This document shows positions 10,091-24,768 of a stretch of DNA of 64,000 nt, in pieces. Location: positions 3,596,001 to 3,660,000 of the forward strand of contig BRXU01000001.1 in NCBI GenBank assembly GCA_030267565.1. The letters are read 5' to 3'. The notes beneath the pieces were generated by a model. The model worked only from the letters and a program-made list of their open reading frames with translations, searched no databases and was not told where the DNA came from. Both the position numbers and the translations under genes were made by a program. The DNA comes from Pleodorina starrii (taxonomy: Eukaryota; Chlorophyta; Chlorophyceae; Chlamydomonadales; Volvocaceae). Within the stretch, counting starts at the first letter, position 1, and the number at the start of each line of letters is the position of its first letter.

Positions 10091-10805
10091 AAGGGTACCT
10101 GCAAGCAATGAAAGCCGTCCTTATTCGGTAGGTAGGCCGGGTGAGGGCCGGCTACCACGAAAGCTATCGCTAAGGCCTTAATGCCCACAGCCTCGCAGCA
10201 ACCACCCTATGTAGCTACAAAACCCGAAAATCACTCCTCCACGCCTTCGCGGACACCTTAACTGGCACCATGTGCCGTACCAACGCCCTTATGAGGGCAC
10301 AACTCCTCTGAGTTCACAGAAAACCTTGGTTTTCTAGCGTTGCACTCAGAAAACCTTCAGTTGTGCAATAATCCGCTTTACCGTCATACAGGGCGCTTGC
10401 CAAGGCACATCCTGCGGAGGTCTCTATCCGAGTCTGATCCGGTCAGCTCTTGAGTCAGCCCCTAGTGACGCAAGCGGCATTCTGGCCATCGGCTTCTTTG
10501 GAGACAACAGTGTAAGTTTAGCGTGCGTGCGTGCAGCAGAAATGTCGACACATGCCTTGTAATGAGGAATGCCCCAAGGTATTCCTCAGCAGGTATTTGC
10601 CATAACGCTTGCTTGGCATGATTTGAGTGCGTAGCGTTCGTTCAGCAAACGAACACCCATGTACAGACAGGGCGCTGTTCATTGGCATTATCGTTACGCA
10701 TTAACCACCACCACCGTTGTCGTCCACCTGATTGCCCTGCTTCATACATACCGTGCAAGCAACTGCATGCGCCGCCGCCGTGTGTACCTATTGTTTGGAG
10801 AGCAG

Positions 10806-11047
10806 GCCGCCCGCAAGTCCCTGGAGGGCTGGGTCAGCGCTGCGGGCTACTCGGCCTCGATCATCACCTATGTCAACGAGCCCACCTTGGTGCCGACCTA
10901 CAACCTCAGCGCATACAAGCTGCTCTACCTGCCCGCGGACATGCCGGGCCAGGTGGAAGCCAGTTGGTTGTACAAATATGGGGGCATAACGCCCCCCCTG
11001 TACGATTACAATTCGGGACAACATTAAACAATTTGTGAACGACCGAG
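10806..11047 (+). pseudogene. Exon 3 of the 8745 gene, 8-nt deletion
   Basis: Compared with the partner exon at 59570-59819, this exon lacks 8 nt just after the codons for LYD (near 11006). The frame then reaches TAA within a few codons (about 11024-11026). The borders (CAG acceptor, GTGCGC donor) are kept. This break is not at a homopolymer. Confidence 0.75.
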
Positions 11048-12359
11048 GTGCGCGCATGTGTCGGTGTGTATCGATCTATCGGTTGTTACTGTAAGCGCAC
11101 GCATGCGTCCAGTTTGCCTTTGTGTGGTAAATAACTAACGTGCGTACATGTGGCTGGGTGATGAGGGTTTATGTGTACACATTTGAAGATTTGCAACTGT
11201 TGTTGTTCAGTTCAGCAGTACCAACCTTCCGTACAAGCAACTTTGCCATGGCGCGCGCGGGCGGTGTGCGCATGGGCATGCTTGTACGAGAGCTGTAATG
11301 TGTAACGCCTGCGTGTTTATTTGTTGGGCAAACTACGTACGCACGGATAGATCGTTTTGTGCTTTCTTTGTTATTATTTCGACCGCTTCGACATACCGGT
11401 ATCAGCAGCACTCACGAAAATTATGAGAACGAACATACCCAGCATTATTCCGACTTCGGCGCTTCATTTGCTGCGTGTTCGCAGGGGGTTCCCTCATCTC
11501 CATGGCCCATTATTCCTCACCTCAAAGATACACATTTCTGCCGACGGCGCTGACCTTGGTGCCGGACCAGTATCAGGCGGTGACCGCCACGAAGGAACTG
11601 GGGATTCACTGCCCCACCTGCAATGACGGGTAAGCATGCCGTTTATTTATACGTACATTTGGGGGGGCTATACATACTTATAATACGCACACATATATAC
11701 ATACGGCGGTATTATACGCATGTATAGCGTAGCAACCGTATAGAGTCTCTACACCTGTTGTTTTGGGCCAATACGCAGACGATGTGGTCTTAGGGTTTTT
11801 AGGGGACGCTATCTATGAACCCTTTCACCCACCTTGTCGATTGTTGACGCGCATGTATGGCCGCAGCAACCTGCTGAACGGCAAGAGTACATCACATTCC
11901 GGGTACTTCACGGGTCCCATCGGCTGGGGCGGGCTACGTGTAGTGGCGCACAAGACCGGCCGATGCCCCGTGCCGTCGGGTCCAGAGCAGGACTGTGAGG
12001 CCACAGGTAATCCAACGTTTGGTGGGGAGCGATAGACCTAGCAAGCGTGTGATTGCCGTACATACCCCTATTCATTCTGTGCCCGGACATATACTCAATC
12101 TAAGCAGACCTTAAACGACGGGGAATAATGCCCTCCATGTAAAAGGATACCAGGAGGGAGGTTAGTTGCGGTTTAATGACGTGCATTCGTTCGTTGTGGA
12201 CTACTGGGGCATAAGTACGTGGTTGCAACATATCTGCCGGCCAGCCTTTTGGCGTGTATGTGTCAGTACTTCGGTACATGTCATAGTGCCTCACCAACGG
12301 TGCGAAAAAGATTCCTCACCACGCACATTTACTCCTCGCCATCAACGCATTTGCTACAG

Positions 12360-14575
<2,216 letters not shown>

Positions 14576-15135
14576 GTGCGAGCAAGCAGACAGAGAATCG
14601 AAGGGCGGCTCTGCTGAACACATTTCCTAGCTACATACATGACAGTTCCCAGGAGTTGATGACCATGACAATGTCAGCCTTACAGTCACAGTGACAGCCT
14701 CTCAAGCTTCAGCTTCCTTCCGGTCAACCGGCAACGTTGAAGAAGACGGTCCGGATCATAAGTGATTATTAATGGGAGCAGTTTGTCGTCGGACGAGATC
14801 TAAAATGCATGATCATTCCTTGAGTGGGCGAGCAGTGTATGTGTTTCACCTTGCTTTTTCAACTTCATTCATTCATGTACCTGATTATTGTCTAGTGTTC
14901 ATGCTGGCTGGGTCTTTATGCGCGCGCAGTTGGGTTCCATGTATGCCGCTTGCGGATCGGCAGGCGCGGAAAGCGGCCTTACAGGCACGCTAGCAAGGAC
15001 GCTGGGGCTGCCCGAGCGGAACGTCACAACGAGCTGCACCAGTCAGCAGAACAGCAGCGCCACCACTCGCCACCGTAGGCGTCTCAGCCAGCAGCAGAGC
15101 ACTGCCGTGGTACGTATGCATGTGCAGAAATACCC

Positions 15136-15747
15136 GTACCGACGCAATCTTTTTCCGAATAAATAATTAACTGTTTGGGACCTCGCAAAGTGCCAAAAAA
15201 AACTCGAAAGGTTCCCTCGCAATAATAATTTATTTGCCGCGAGCTGCGGGCGGTGGGGGCCTGCGGGGAAGGGCCAACGGGGCGGGCGGGCACGGCCGGT
15301 CGGGGAGTACGTAGAGGCGGCGGCGGCGGCGGAGCCAACGGGGGCCGGCCAGTCTCAGCCGGCAAGGGGTCGTGGCAGGCGGGGAGGAAGGGTAGCGCGG
15401 GAAGCGGGTGGGCAGGCTGCTGCACGGGGGATGGAGGGGGGGCGGGGAACGCGGGAAGGCCACTGCGAAAGGCTAGCAGCCCAAGGCAAGTCCGTGGCTG
15501 TGGGGCGGATGGGTGGCGTGAAGTAGGTATGGCACCCGGTATGTCCAACTTCTTCAGTAGAATGCAATGCCTTTGGGTTGACGATGAGATGCGAGTTCGC
15601 AAACTTGTATATACGGCTCACGAGCTCGCAAATTTCAAAAGTTTGCAAATAAACTCCTACTGTACCGGCGCCTCGCAAAATGACAGCGTTTTCATACCCA
15701 AATTCAATTTGTTTCTCGCCTCGCAAAATGAAAGATTGCGTCGGTAC
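15136..15747. mobile_element. MITE in intron 8 (17-bp perfect TIRs)
   Basis: Starts GTACCGACGCAATCTTT (15136-15152) and ends with its exact reverse complement (15731-15747). ATA lies close outside both ends and could be a short target duplication. The inside holds a GC-rich core with a CGG run and several CTCGCAAA motifs. There is no coding capacity. It lies between exon 8 (ends 15109) and exon 9 (starts 15943). Confidence 0.7.
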
Positions 15748-16150
15748 CATAGATAGATAGCCAGTGACGCCAAAGATAGACAGAGGCGCAGAGTTTGCCT
15801 ATCTAGCTAACCAACATACGTATGGTACGTAGTGGCCTGCCAACTAGTAATGAGCGATCGTCGCACCGCGCGCTCCATAACATCGGATCGAAGCCCACAC
15901 GCACGTTTCCTTACTTGGTGCGTGAACGTTGCTTGCTTGCAGGAATGCTCATCAGGATCAGCAACCAAACAAGACATTACCTTCAAGGTAAGGTCGCCAT
16001 TGTGTGGAAGCAGCGTCGTGTGCGGCATGCCGGCTTGAGACAGAGTCTAAGATCGATGTACGTCATGGCGGGGAACTTAACATGCCGGGAAACAGCGCCA
16101 GACGCATGTTCCCTTGGCCTGCAGCATAATATTCAGATTCACGCATGAGC

Positions 16151-16502
16151 AACGACGCAATTTTTTTGCGATAAATAATGAATTGTTTGGGACCTCCGTC
16201 GCAAAGTGTCAAAAAAAACTCGAAAGGGTTCCCCGCAAATGTTTCAAGATTCAAAAAAACTCGCAAGGCATCTCGCAAAATCTTCTCGCAAATATAAATT
16301 ATTTGCCGCGAGCTGCGGGCGGTGGGGCCATCGGGGCTATGGCGGGCACGGCCGGTCGGGGAGTACGTAGAGGCGGCGGCGGCGGCGGAGCCAACGGGGG
16401 CCGGCCCGTCTCAAGCTCTCGGCGTTTTCATATGCAACTTTCAAAATATCTCTGGCATCGCAAAATTACCGCGTCGAGAAAAGATTGCATCGGTTCGGTA
16501 CC
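16151..16502. mobile_element. Second, shorter MITE of the same family in intron 9
   Basis: Shares with the 15.1-15.7 kb element the start (ACGACGCAAT...), the 'TTTGGGACCTC..CGCAAAGTG' stretch, the GC-rich core with CGG run and the end (AAAGATTGCATCGG). The ends are degraded and the copy is about 350 bp, so it is older or internally deleted. Confidence 0.65.
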
Positions 16503-17317
16503 TTCTATAACTCGCAGCATGCATGTTGCCATCGCGCCCCTAATATAAGTCCATCCCAACGCACCTACGTATTTCGTTGCAGGTGGATCCCGTCAAAGAT
16601 CTGATGGCTTTGAGATCGGAGGTGTACAACGTGGTGGTGAACCTGGATCGGGCCTGCCCGCTTGGGTCCGTCGACGGATCATGGGCCGTCATGGGCAGCC
16701 AGGTGATGATGTATGCGCACGTGCACGCATGCATTTATTTGGTGTCCGTCACAGCTACGTTGTCTGTCCATCCTTATGTTGGTGAACTTGTGTGCGTGTG
16801 TGTTTGTCATGCGAAAGGGGGTGCGTGCCCCGCTCGTGAACAAATACATGTAATGCTTGGGCGGAGAAAAGGCTACTTGATGAGATGCATGTCCATGTCC
16901 GGCTTCAAGGGGTTTCGGATGGGGCCCCAAAGCCGCGCTTCGTGCTGCTCATCAAAATCCTATTGAGACGCCCTGGGGTACGCAACACATTTTTTGGGGG
17001 GAAATGCAAATTAAAATCTCAGACATTTCCGGCGGGCCCGAATCGGGGTGGAGAACTCCATCCGAGCCCACCGTCCCCGAGCGTGGGCCTCCCCATTTAT
17101 AAAGCCGTTGCGTAAGCACTTGAACTTGTGTGGTCGTGAGTAACCCATACTCGGCAGAGCCTGGCAGAGTAAGCAGATCCCCATGCGTGCATGCTTGCTT
17201 GCTTGCGTGTGTCTTGCTTGCATGCACCGCATGCGTGTTAGCTATGACAAGTAACCTCCCATAACCTCCCAAGCTCCCATACATGCGCCTGCATGTTGAC
17301 CGCACCCCCACATACAG

Positions 17318-17551
17318 TTTCGCAACTCCACTCGTTCGACCGTCGTCCTGGCTGAAAGCAACATCGCCTCCGCGGGAACCAATGTGGATAGCGGCTTATT
17401 AGACAGCGGTGCGGCCGCGGTTGCCTCCAGCACCAGCAGCGGAGGCCGTGGAGCGATCGGCCTGCCCGTCGTTATCGGTGCAGCAGTCGGCGGCGGCTGC
17501 CTGCTGCTGGTCCTGCTCACGCTCGCTGCCGTACTTTACCGCAAACTTAAG
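17318..17551 (+). CDS. Exon 11: juxtamembrane and transmembrane segment of the 8745 gene
   Basis: 234 bp, 78 codons, CAG acceptor and GTACGC donor. It encodes a Ser/Ala-rich stalk, a hydrophobic helix of about 22 residues (GLPVVIGAAVGGGCLLLVLL and following) and a basic stop-transfer sequence (YRKLK, then RRRQ in exon 12). This predicts a single-pass protein with the domains above outside the cell and the Ala-rich part inside. Confidence 0.75.
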
Positions 17552-17784
17552 GTACGCCTTTACAGACGGATTTCAGCACAATTGTCATTGTGTATGCGCC
17601 GCATGCTTTCGACAACCTCTTTGATATGTGCATACATGTATGTTGCTGTAGATAGCGGGCTCGGCACGCAGATATACACATCGATGCACACACTTTCTCA
17701 CTACTGAACATGCGTTGCCGCCAACGTTTGCACCTCTGCGCTCCACCCCGTATACATGCACCCCTACCTGCCTACGTACTGCAG

Positions 17785-19441
17785 CGGCGGCGGCAGGCCA
17801 GCAGCCCCGGGAGCGGGTCGACTCGTTCGTCGTCGTTACTGAGACCAGCTGGGGAGTCCGATGGCAGCGGCAGGCGCCCATCTGACCCTGACATCGCCCT
17901 CTCACGGCATGCCACCCAGGATACCACTACTGTAGCAACGGGCACAGGCCCTGGCGTCGTTGCTGTCGCCGCGGCCACCCAAGCAGCTGCTGCAGCCGCT
18001 GGCAGTGGGCTTGGCTACGCCGCGTCTGATGCTGGTGGCAGCAGCCGCGGCGGTAGCCCCCGCAGCAGCAGCAGGCCCCGAGCTGATGGCCGGGCGCTTG
18101 CTACTCAGGAGGAAGGGCTCTTGCTCATGTCCGGCGGGGGCAACAACTCCACCCGCCTTGCCGCCGCAGCGGCGGTTGGAGGAGTCACAGCTGCTTCTGC
18201 GTCATCATGTGCACCTGAGGCGGCGGTGGGCAGCACAGCACTGGCGGTAATGGGCGACAGTGCAGCGCTTGCACTGACCAGCATGCCTCCGTTTAAAAGG
18301 GACGCTGCCGCTGCTGCTGTTGCTTTCGCACCCAATGCTTGCATGTCAACGGCAGCCGCTACGGCCGCTGCCCCTGATACGACACCGGTCGTGGAGGCAG
18401 CGGTCGGCTTCCAGCAGCATAGGGAGTCGGTGCGATCAGCCACTCAGGCGTGGTCAGAATCCTTCACCAACCAAGTAGCAGCAGCGGCGGCGGCAGCACC
18501 CGACGCAGCAGGAGACGCCCCTACTGCGGCCACTAATCGTGCGGCGTCAAGCATGGGTGCCACATCTTCAGCAATGGCTACCACAGCAGCTACGACAGAA
18601 GTGGTGCCCGCGGACGTACATGGCAGCGACAGCGTCATCGATGGAATGACTTTGAAGCATCCAGCGGCCGCTGAACCCTCCGCCCCTGACACTGTGGTTA
18701 GCATTCCTCGCCCACAACCGCCGCCATTGCCAACTTCAGATGCACACGTTGCGTATGCCCCCGTGGCCGACGCTGATGACCAAATGAGCACGTCGTCGCA
18801 GCCTAGCCGTTTGGTGAGGACCGGATCTCGCCCGCCCGGTACTGCCTCAGTCAGTGGCGGCAGGTGCAGCACGCCAGTCTCAGCAAAACCTGCCGCAGAC
18901 ATGGCAGCCGCGGCGGCTGCCGCCGCCGTCGTCACACCCGTGTTGCACCCGGGTCTCGCGCACCGGGCTTCCCTGGAGGGCCCCGTGCCGCCCGCTGCTG
19001 GGGATGCTGCTGCGGAAGATACCGACCGCACACCTCACTGTGGGCTGCTTCTGGAGGTGAGTGGATGGGTGGGGGAGGAAGTAAGGGACGGGGATCGGCC
19101 GGCATTGGATGCAAATAAACTCTCCCCAACGTATGTACGCCAGCAACCTGATTAAAAATCTGCGCCAGCATTCTGATTAAATAAAAGCATCTGCGCCAGC
19201 ATTCTGATTAAAAATCTGCCAGAGCGAGTACCAACCAACCCCCTTTGCGCCCGCCATCCCGACACACCCCTTTCTGCGTGTAAACTGCCCCTCGTCCCCA
19301 TTCCCGCAGGCAGCAGCCCCGCCTCACATCCCCAACCGCGGCAGTTACGCCTCATTACGTGTGCGTGACGCCACCGCCACCGGGACGGACACGGGGAGCC
19401 CCCGGCCGAATCTGGTGCCCACTTTAGAGGTGTGCAACTAA
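17785..19441 (+). CDS. Exons 12-13: Ala/Ser-rich cytoplasmic tail
   Basis: Exon 12 (17785-19056, 424 codons) and exon 13 (19310-19441, 43 codons and TAA). Composition is dominated by Ala, Ser, Thr, Pro and Gly with no folded domain that I recognise, so the tail is probably disordered. The last codons contain an alternative donor (GAG then GTGTGC near 19431), so further exons are possible. The nearest TGTAA is about 530 bp downstream (near 19974). Confidence 0.6.
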
Positions 19442-20904
19442 GTAACGAAGCCCGCCGTCGTCCATGTGTGCGTGGTAGATAGATAGGTGTGCGTGGCAGC
19501 GGCAGCTGTGTGGGTAGGGGCATGCACGGGTCACCCGGCCCGCTGGATGGGTGGCGTCGCACGGCTATACGGCGCGATGTATGCATGGCATTGCTACGTA
19601 CTTGTCAACAACCTCGCCTGTGTAGTGGCTTATATAACTGTGTCTGTGTCTGTGATTCCGCTGGTTTGGGACGGGTCGCGTGTCCGCGCCCGGAGATCGA
19701 CTTACTCGATCGGAGGTGGAAATCCTAATATTATTATTACGGGTTTACGTGCCAGCCGGCTGCGTTTCCGCATGAGGGTTAAGCTCCATTTGCCTCCGGG
19801 CTAGCTACAACGATAGTGTCGAGTCTCCTTGACCGCTTGGTCTTGGAGGTTGTTGCAGCATGTTCGGTCTTCCTCGTTGCCCTTGCGTACGTAGGGTGTG
19901 GAGTAGACGGAGGGCTTCAGTCCATTTATAAGGTTTCCGCAAATCCGAGGCGGCTGATGGCTTCCTGCTTTATGTAACAGACCCTCCATCCGACTTCCGT
20001 GAGAAGCGTGACCAGTAGTTCTGCGTGTCGTAAAGCCTTATCGTGCTGGTTTGTCGGTGTCGGCGTGTGTAGCCGACCTGAACAATGTGTACGTACGGTG
20101 TGCTGGCTGGGGTCCGGGGCGGGATCCCATGTATCCTGGCATTTGCGCTTCGCGCAGGGCGACAGATGTAGGGGATAAGGAGTATATCAGGTCACATTTT
20201 GAGTCGCTCTCATCTGCAATTTTCGGGAGCAGCCATTTGGGCAGTAGTCGCGCGTGCGTGTCCCGGCCACGTAATCGTAATGGGGTCGGGCGGGTGTCTG
20301 CGGGGCCGGCGACGTCTATTGCAATGTAACAACCTCGCTCTATTATTGGACCCCCCTGCCAGCGTACTGGTAATGGTTTGGACGACCGCCTGATTGTGTC
20401 GCTTTATGTACATAGCTAGCATTCGGGTGTGTGTGCAGCCTCCGCCGGGGATGCATGTGCGCCCCTGATGGAGTCAAGATGGTTGCACAGGGGACAAGGG
20501 GTTGGTGTCGGCTTCCTTGAAGCCGGAAAAAGGGCGGGGCCCCGTTCAATCCGTACGGGTTAAGTTGAGTGCTAGGGCGGCGAGGGCGTCAAGTGTGAGA
20601 GTGTCAGCATTCCTGCTGATAGACAGCCAGAGCTTTATATCTGAAATGCCTGCGGCTTCAGCAATCCGCCCCATATTTAGCATCGCGCGCCGTCTCGGCA
20701 CTGTGCAACTCTTCCCGCGAGCGAATTGCTTGGCTTAAGTAGCTTGACAATAGACATGGAGTGTATCATTTACACATCACACAGGCTGACTTGCAAATGG
20801 AACTGTTACTTTGCGAGGGTCGCGACGACGTGCACTTGACGCCGACGAGAGTGCACAGGCTTCGCTACCGAGGTATTCGCTGTAGAGGAGGCTTGACAAC
20901 GTTA
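19442..20904. other. No gene recognised
   Basis: Short scattered ORFs only. It contains GT-rich stretches and TGTAA motifs near 19974 and 20325. A minus-strand 45-codon frame (20683-20546) has a weak helix-turn-helix-like look but no support. Confidence 0.5.
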
Positions 20905-21794
20905 ACATTAGGACAGGGAATGCAGAAGTCCCCTAGGTTGCCGACTGGACTTGTTTGGCGGCCCGCAGCAGAAGACCGCCGCATCATGCGTGCAATTTGC
21001 CGCTTGGCGTCCGACAACCAGCAGTTTGCCCCTCATGGTTTGCTCCTTGCAATCTTTGTATTGTAATATGCGCCAAGTCGGTCGGACCGGCAAGCAGAGC
21101 TGCTGTGGTGTGTTCGCGGGAAGATTGTTCGCAATGCAAACATATTTGGTTGCCGAAATGAAGATTCATTTCACGCCGTCATGTCAGAATTCCCGTTCGA
21201 GAAACATTAGGACAGGGAATGCAGAAGTCCCCTAGGTTGCCGACTGGACTTGTTTGGCGGCCCGCAGCAGAAGACCGCCGCATCATGCGTGCAATTTGCC
21301 GCTTGGCGTCCGACAACCAGCAGTTTGCCCCTCATGGTTTGCTCCTTGCAATCTTTGTATTGTAATATGCGCCAAGTCGGTCGGACCGGCAAGCAGAGCT
21401 GCTGTGGTGTGTTCGCGGGAAGATTGTTCGCAATGCAAACATATTTGGTTGCCGAAATGAAGATTCATTTCACGCCGTCATGTCAGAATTCCCGTTCGAG
21501 AAACATTAGGACAGAAGTCCCCTAGGTTGCCGACTGGACTTGTTTGGCGGCCCGCAGCAGAAGACCGCCGCATCATGCGTGCAATTTGCCGCTTGGCGTC
21601 CGACAACCAGCAGTTTGCCCCTCATGGTTTGCTCCTTGAAATCTTTGTATTGTAATATGCGCCAAGTCGGTCGGACCGGCAAGCAGAGCTGCTGTGGTGT
21701 GTTCGCGGGAAGATTGTTCGCAATGCAAACATATTTGGTTGCCGAAATGAAGATTCATTTCACGCCGTCATGTCAGAATTCCCGTTCGAGAAAC
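20905..21794 (+). repeat. 299-bp tandem repeat, three units
   Basis: Units start at 20905, 21204 and 21503, each with ACATTAGGACAG. Units 1 and 2 look identical. Unit 3 lacks about 9 bp near its start and has one substitution (CTTGAAATC for CTTGCAATC). Small ORFs repeat with the unit, and none resembles a known protein. Confidence 0.95.
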
Positions 21795-22017
21795 GATGGA
21801 TCTTCTGGAATTAATTACAGGCCGAGAGGCGTTGGTTTGACCTCGGCCTCGGTCCATGGAGACTGCCAAACTGGTTTTTACTCATGCGATGTTGGAATCC
21901 TATAATAAATTTACCATGCAATAAAGAACGTAATAATCTACTTATGGAGTCTTTCCGTTGGCCGAAAGTCTGCACTTGCCCTTTTACATCAGACAGCGCA
22001 GACACGGACATGGGCAA

Positions 22018-23780
22018 TCCTACAAGCGCGCGCCCTGTGGGCCGCGGGCTGCCGTAGCGCCCCTTGCGTATGCGGACGCGACGCGACGCGACGCGACGCG
22101 ACACGACGCGACGCGACGCGACGCGATGCTACGCGACGCTCCGCTATGCTCCGTTACGTTCCACTACACAACGCTGCGCAATGATACACAACGCTATGCA
22201 ACGCTATGCAACGCTATGCAACGCTATGCTACGCTACGCTACGCTACACTACGCTACGCTACGCTACGCTACGCTACGCTACGCTATGTTTTGCAACGCC
22301 CTAAGTAGCACACGTGTATGATCGCATTTTCCTCGCAAATCGCAAGTCGCAATTTCAATGTGCACGATTACAGTCGCGTTCACGTTACGGTATACTATGC
22401 AACACTACGCTATGCTACGCGACGCGATGCGACGCGACGCGAGAAGGCGCGCACGCGTCTTCAATTTTGCACGTCGAAATGCGATCGTGCACGCTGCGCG
22501 ATACTATGGTGCGCGACGTGATGCTACACTTCGTTACGTGACGTGACGTGACGCTATGCTACGCTCCGCTGTGCTCCACGCTACACTCCGCTATACTCCA
22601 TTACGACGCGACGCGATGCGACACCGGCCCCGTGCCGCGATGCTACACGGGACAGTATACTATCCTAGTCTACGCTATGCTACGTTACGCTACGCTACAG
22701 TACGCTACGCTATGCTACGCTACACTACGATTCACTATGCTTGTCTACGTTCCGCTACGAAACGCTACGGAGGCTACGGTCCGCTACATATACTCCGAAA
22801 ATGCGATCGTGCACGTTGTGCTGCACTATGCTTCGCGACGCTAGCCGAGCGTAGCGGAGCGGAGTGTAGCCGAGTGCAGCGGAGCGCAGCATAGCCTAGC
22901 ACAGCGCAACACAGCGGAGCGGCGACGACGGCGATGACGAGTGCGCGACTTTATTCGTCAACTTGCATTTTAACGATCAAACCGAGCGAGCGAGCGAACG
23001 AGCGTGCGAACGAGCGAGCGAATGAGCGTGCGAATTAGCGTGCGAACAGCGCAGCAAACCGCAGCAGGACGTAGCGGAGCGCTGCGCAGGCGCGCATGAC
23101 TTAAAATGCCGACTACGCGACGCTCCGCGATACGCTCCGCTATGCTTCGTTACAATCCGCTACACAACGCTATGCAACGCTACGCTACGATCAAACCGGT
23201 AGAGCGAGCGCGCGAGCGAAAAACATTCACGCACTTTACGCGTCGGGGTTTCGGAGCCGAGCAATTCTACTTCACGATAGCAATACGATTCACATGGCGC
23301 CGTCATCGCCACTACGCGACGCGACGCTGTGCTCCGCGATACGCTCCGCTATGCCTCGTTACGATCCGCTACGCAACGCTATGCAACGCTACGCTACGTT
23401 TTGCTATGCAGCATCCTAAGTAACGCGAGTGCACGATCGCATTTTCCTCGCAAATGGCAAGGCGACTAACTTTGACAAGCCTATCTATTTATATGCGAGC
23501 AGCACATTCCGCGACGTAAAAGTAATTTACGCGTCGGGGTTTCGGAGCCGAGCAATTCTACTTGACGATAGCAATATTATCCACACCGCGCCGACATGTC
23601 ACAATTCCATTATATTAATTTTGACAGCGATTGCGATGATTTGTACGCGCGGAAACGTCGATGCAACTTCGGCCGCGATCAGCGGAAACTAGCACAAACG
23701 AAAAAATGGCTGAAGATGCGTACGGATGCATATCCTGCAATACAGAATGTAATTTGCGATGAGAAATGCCGAAACGAAAA
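22018..23780. repeat. Pentanucleotide-rich element A
   Basis: Begins with a GC-rich block (AAGCGCGCGCCC...), followed by long runs of GACGC, CTACG and CTATG pentamers, then from about 22845 a stretch in reverse-complement sense (CGTAGCGGAG...) and GCGA tetramers. It ends with a lower-copy part containing CACGATCGCATTTTCCTCGC and GCGTCGGGGTTTCGGAGCC. Most blocks recur at 27.4-28.95 kb. It is noncoding. Confidence 0.7.
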
Positions 23781-23927
23781 GCGAAAAGCCCAAAAAAAGA
23801 CATGCAGCTTCGCTTCATTGCCCGGAGCATTTTTTTTGTGAAGAAGGAGGAGTGTCAGAGCGAGTACGATTTGGCCGGGTGGGCCGAGCGTACGGAGGGA
23901 CAGTCACACACTTCCCCCCCCCACCCA
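23781..23927. other. Short unique spacer
   Basis: Sequence between element A and the CA-rich tract; no feature seen. Confidence 0.4.
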
Positions 23928-24450
23928 CACACACTCACACACCCACACACACTCACACACCCACACGCATTCACACGCAGTCGGACGCACTCTCACGCAG
24001 TCACACGCACTCGCATGCACTCACACACACTCACACACACTCACACACACTCACACGCACTCACACACACTCACACGCACTTACATGCTCTCACACGCAC
24101 TCACACGCACTGACATGCACCCACTCACCTACACACGCACACTCACGCGCACGCACACGCAAACACACGCACTGACCTGCACTCACACGCACTCACACGC
24201 ACTTACACGCTCTCATCACACACACTCACACGCACTCACACGCACTCACACGCACTCACACGCACTCACATGCGCTCACACGCACTCACACGCACTCACA
24301 CGCAGTCACATGCACTCACACGCACTCACATGCACTCACATGCGCTCACACGCACTCACACGCACTCCACGTACTAACATGCACTCACACGCACTTACAT
24401 GCTCTCACACGCTCTCACACACGAACACACACCCACTCGCACACACACGC
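23928..24450 (+). repeat. CACTCACACG-type simple repeat
   Basis: Degenerate tandem repeat of about 10 bp built from CACTCA and CACGCA. It lies just upstream of a SINE and resembles the CA-rich tails behind the other SINE copies. Confidence 0.85.
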
Positions 24451-24469
24451 ACGAAGGGCCCAGCACGAA

Positions 24470-24710
24470 AGACGAAGGGCCCATCTGCCGTATAAGGCAG
24501 GCTGTGAGCTCAAGCCTTTGGGGAGCCGCTGCACCGTACACCCGTATATGGGGTGTACGACGCAGCCAGCTCTGCATCGAGCAGGAGGGGGTAGCGGCCC
24601 CTCACGCCCTTCTCCCACCACAAGGGGGAGAGTGCTTAGGCGGTCTTATCGTCGGGGCTGGGTTAGCAGCCCCTGGCCAGCGTCAGGGCCCGGTCAGATA
24701 CTGTAACGAC
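24470..24710 (+). mobile_element. SINE copy 1
   Basis: About 240 bp: GAAGGGCCCATCTGCCG... then TACACCCGTATATGGGGTGTA, a GGGGGAGAGTGCTTAGGCGG block, GGGTTAGCAGCCCCTGGCC and the end CAGATACTGTAACGAC followed by CA-rich repeats. It shares this order with the copies at 25.8 and 26.06 kb, and its 3' end with the SINEs at 61-62 kb. Confidence 0.75.
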
Positions 24711-24768
24711 ACACGCACACTTGCACGCGCTCACACACACTCACACGTGCTCACACGCTCTCTCACGT

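Larger units (their letters stand above)
7730..11700 (+). repeat. Segmental duplication, copy 1 (partner 57455-60420)
   Basis: Upstream region, exons 1-4 and introns of the gene at 8745 match the block at 57.5-60.4 kb. Exons are nearly identical while introns differ by many small indels. Copy 1 has extra DNA in intron 1 (LTR-like block) and an 8-nt loss in exon 3. Shared landmarks include an AGTAAT-rich stretch (9009-9078 and 59030-59100). Confidence 0.85.

Noticed and set aside
20546..20683. 45-codon minus ORF with a weak helix-turn-helix look
   Set aside because: Too short, no repeat support or splice context; resemblance is vague.
23928..24450. Telomeric repeat
   Set aside because: The unit is CACTCACACG-like, not the TTTAGGG type expected in green algae.
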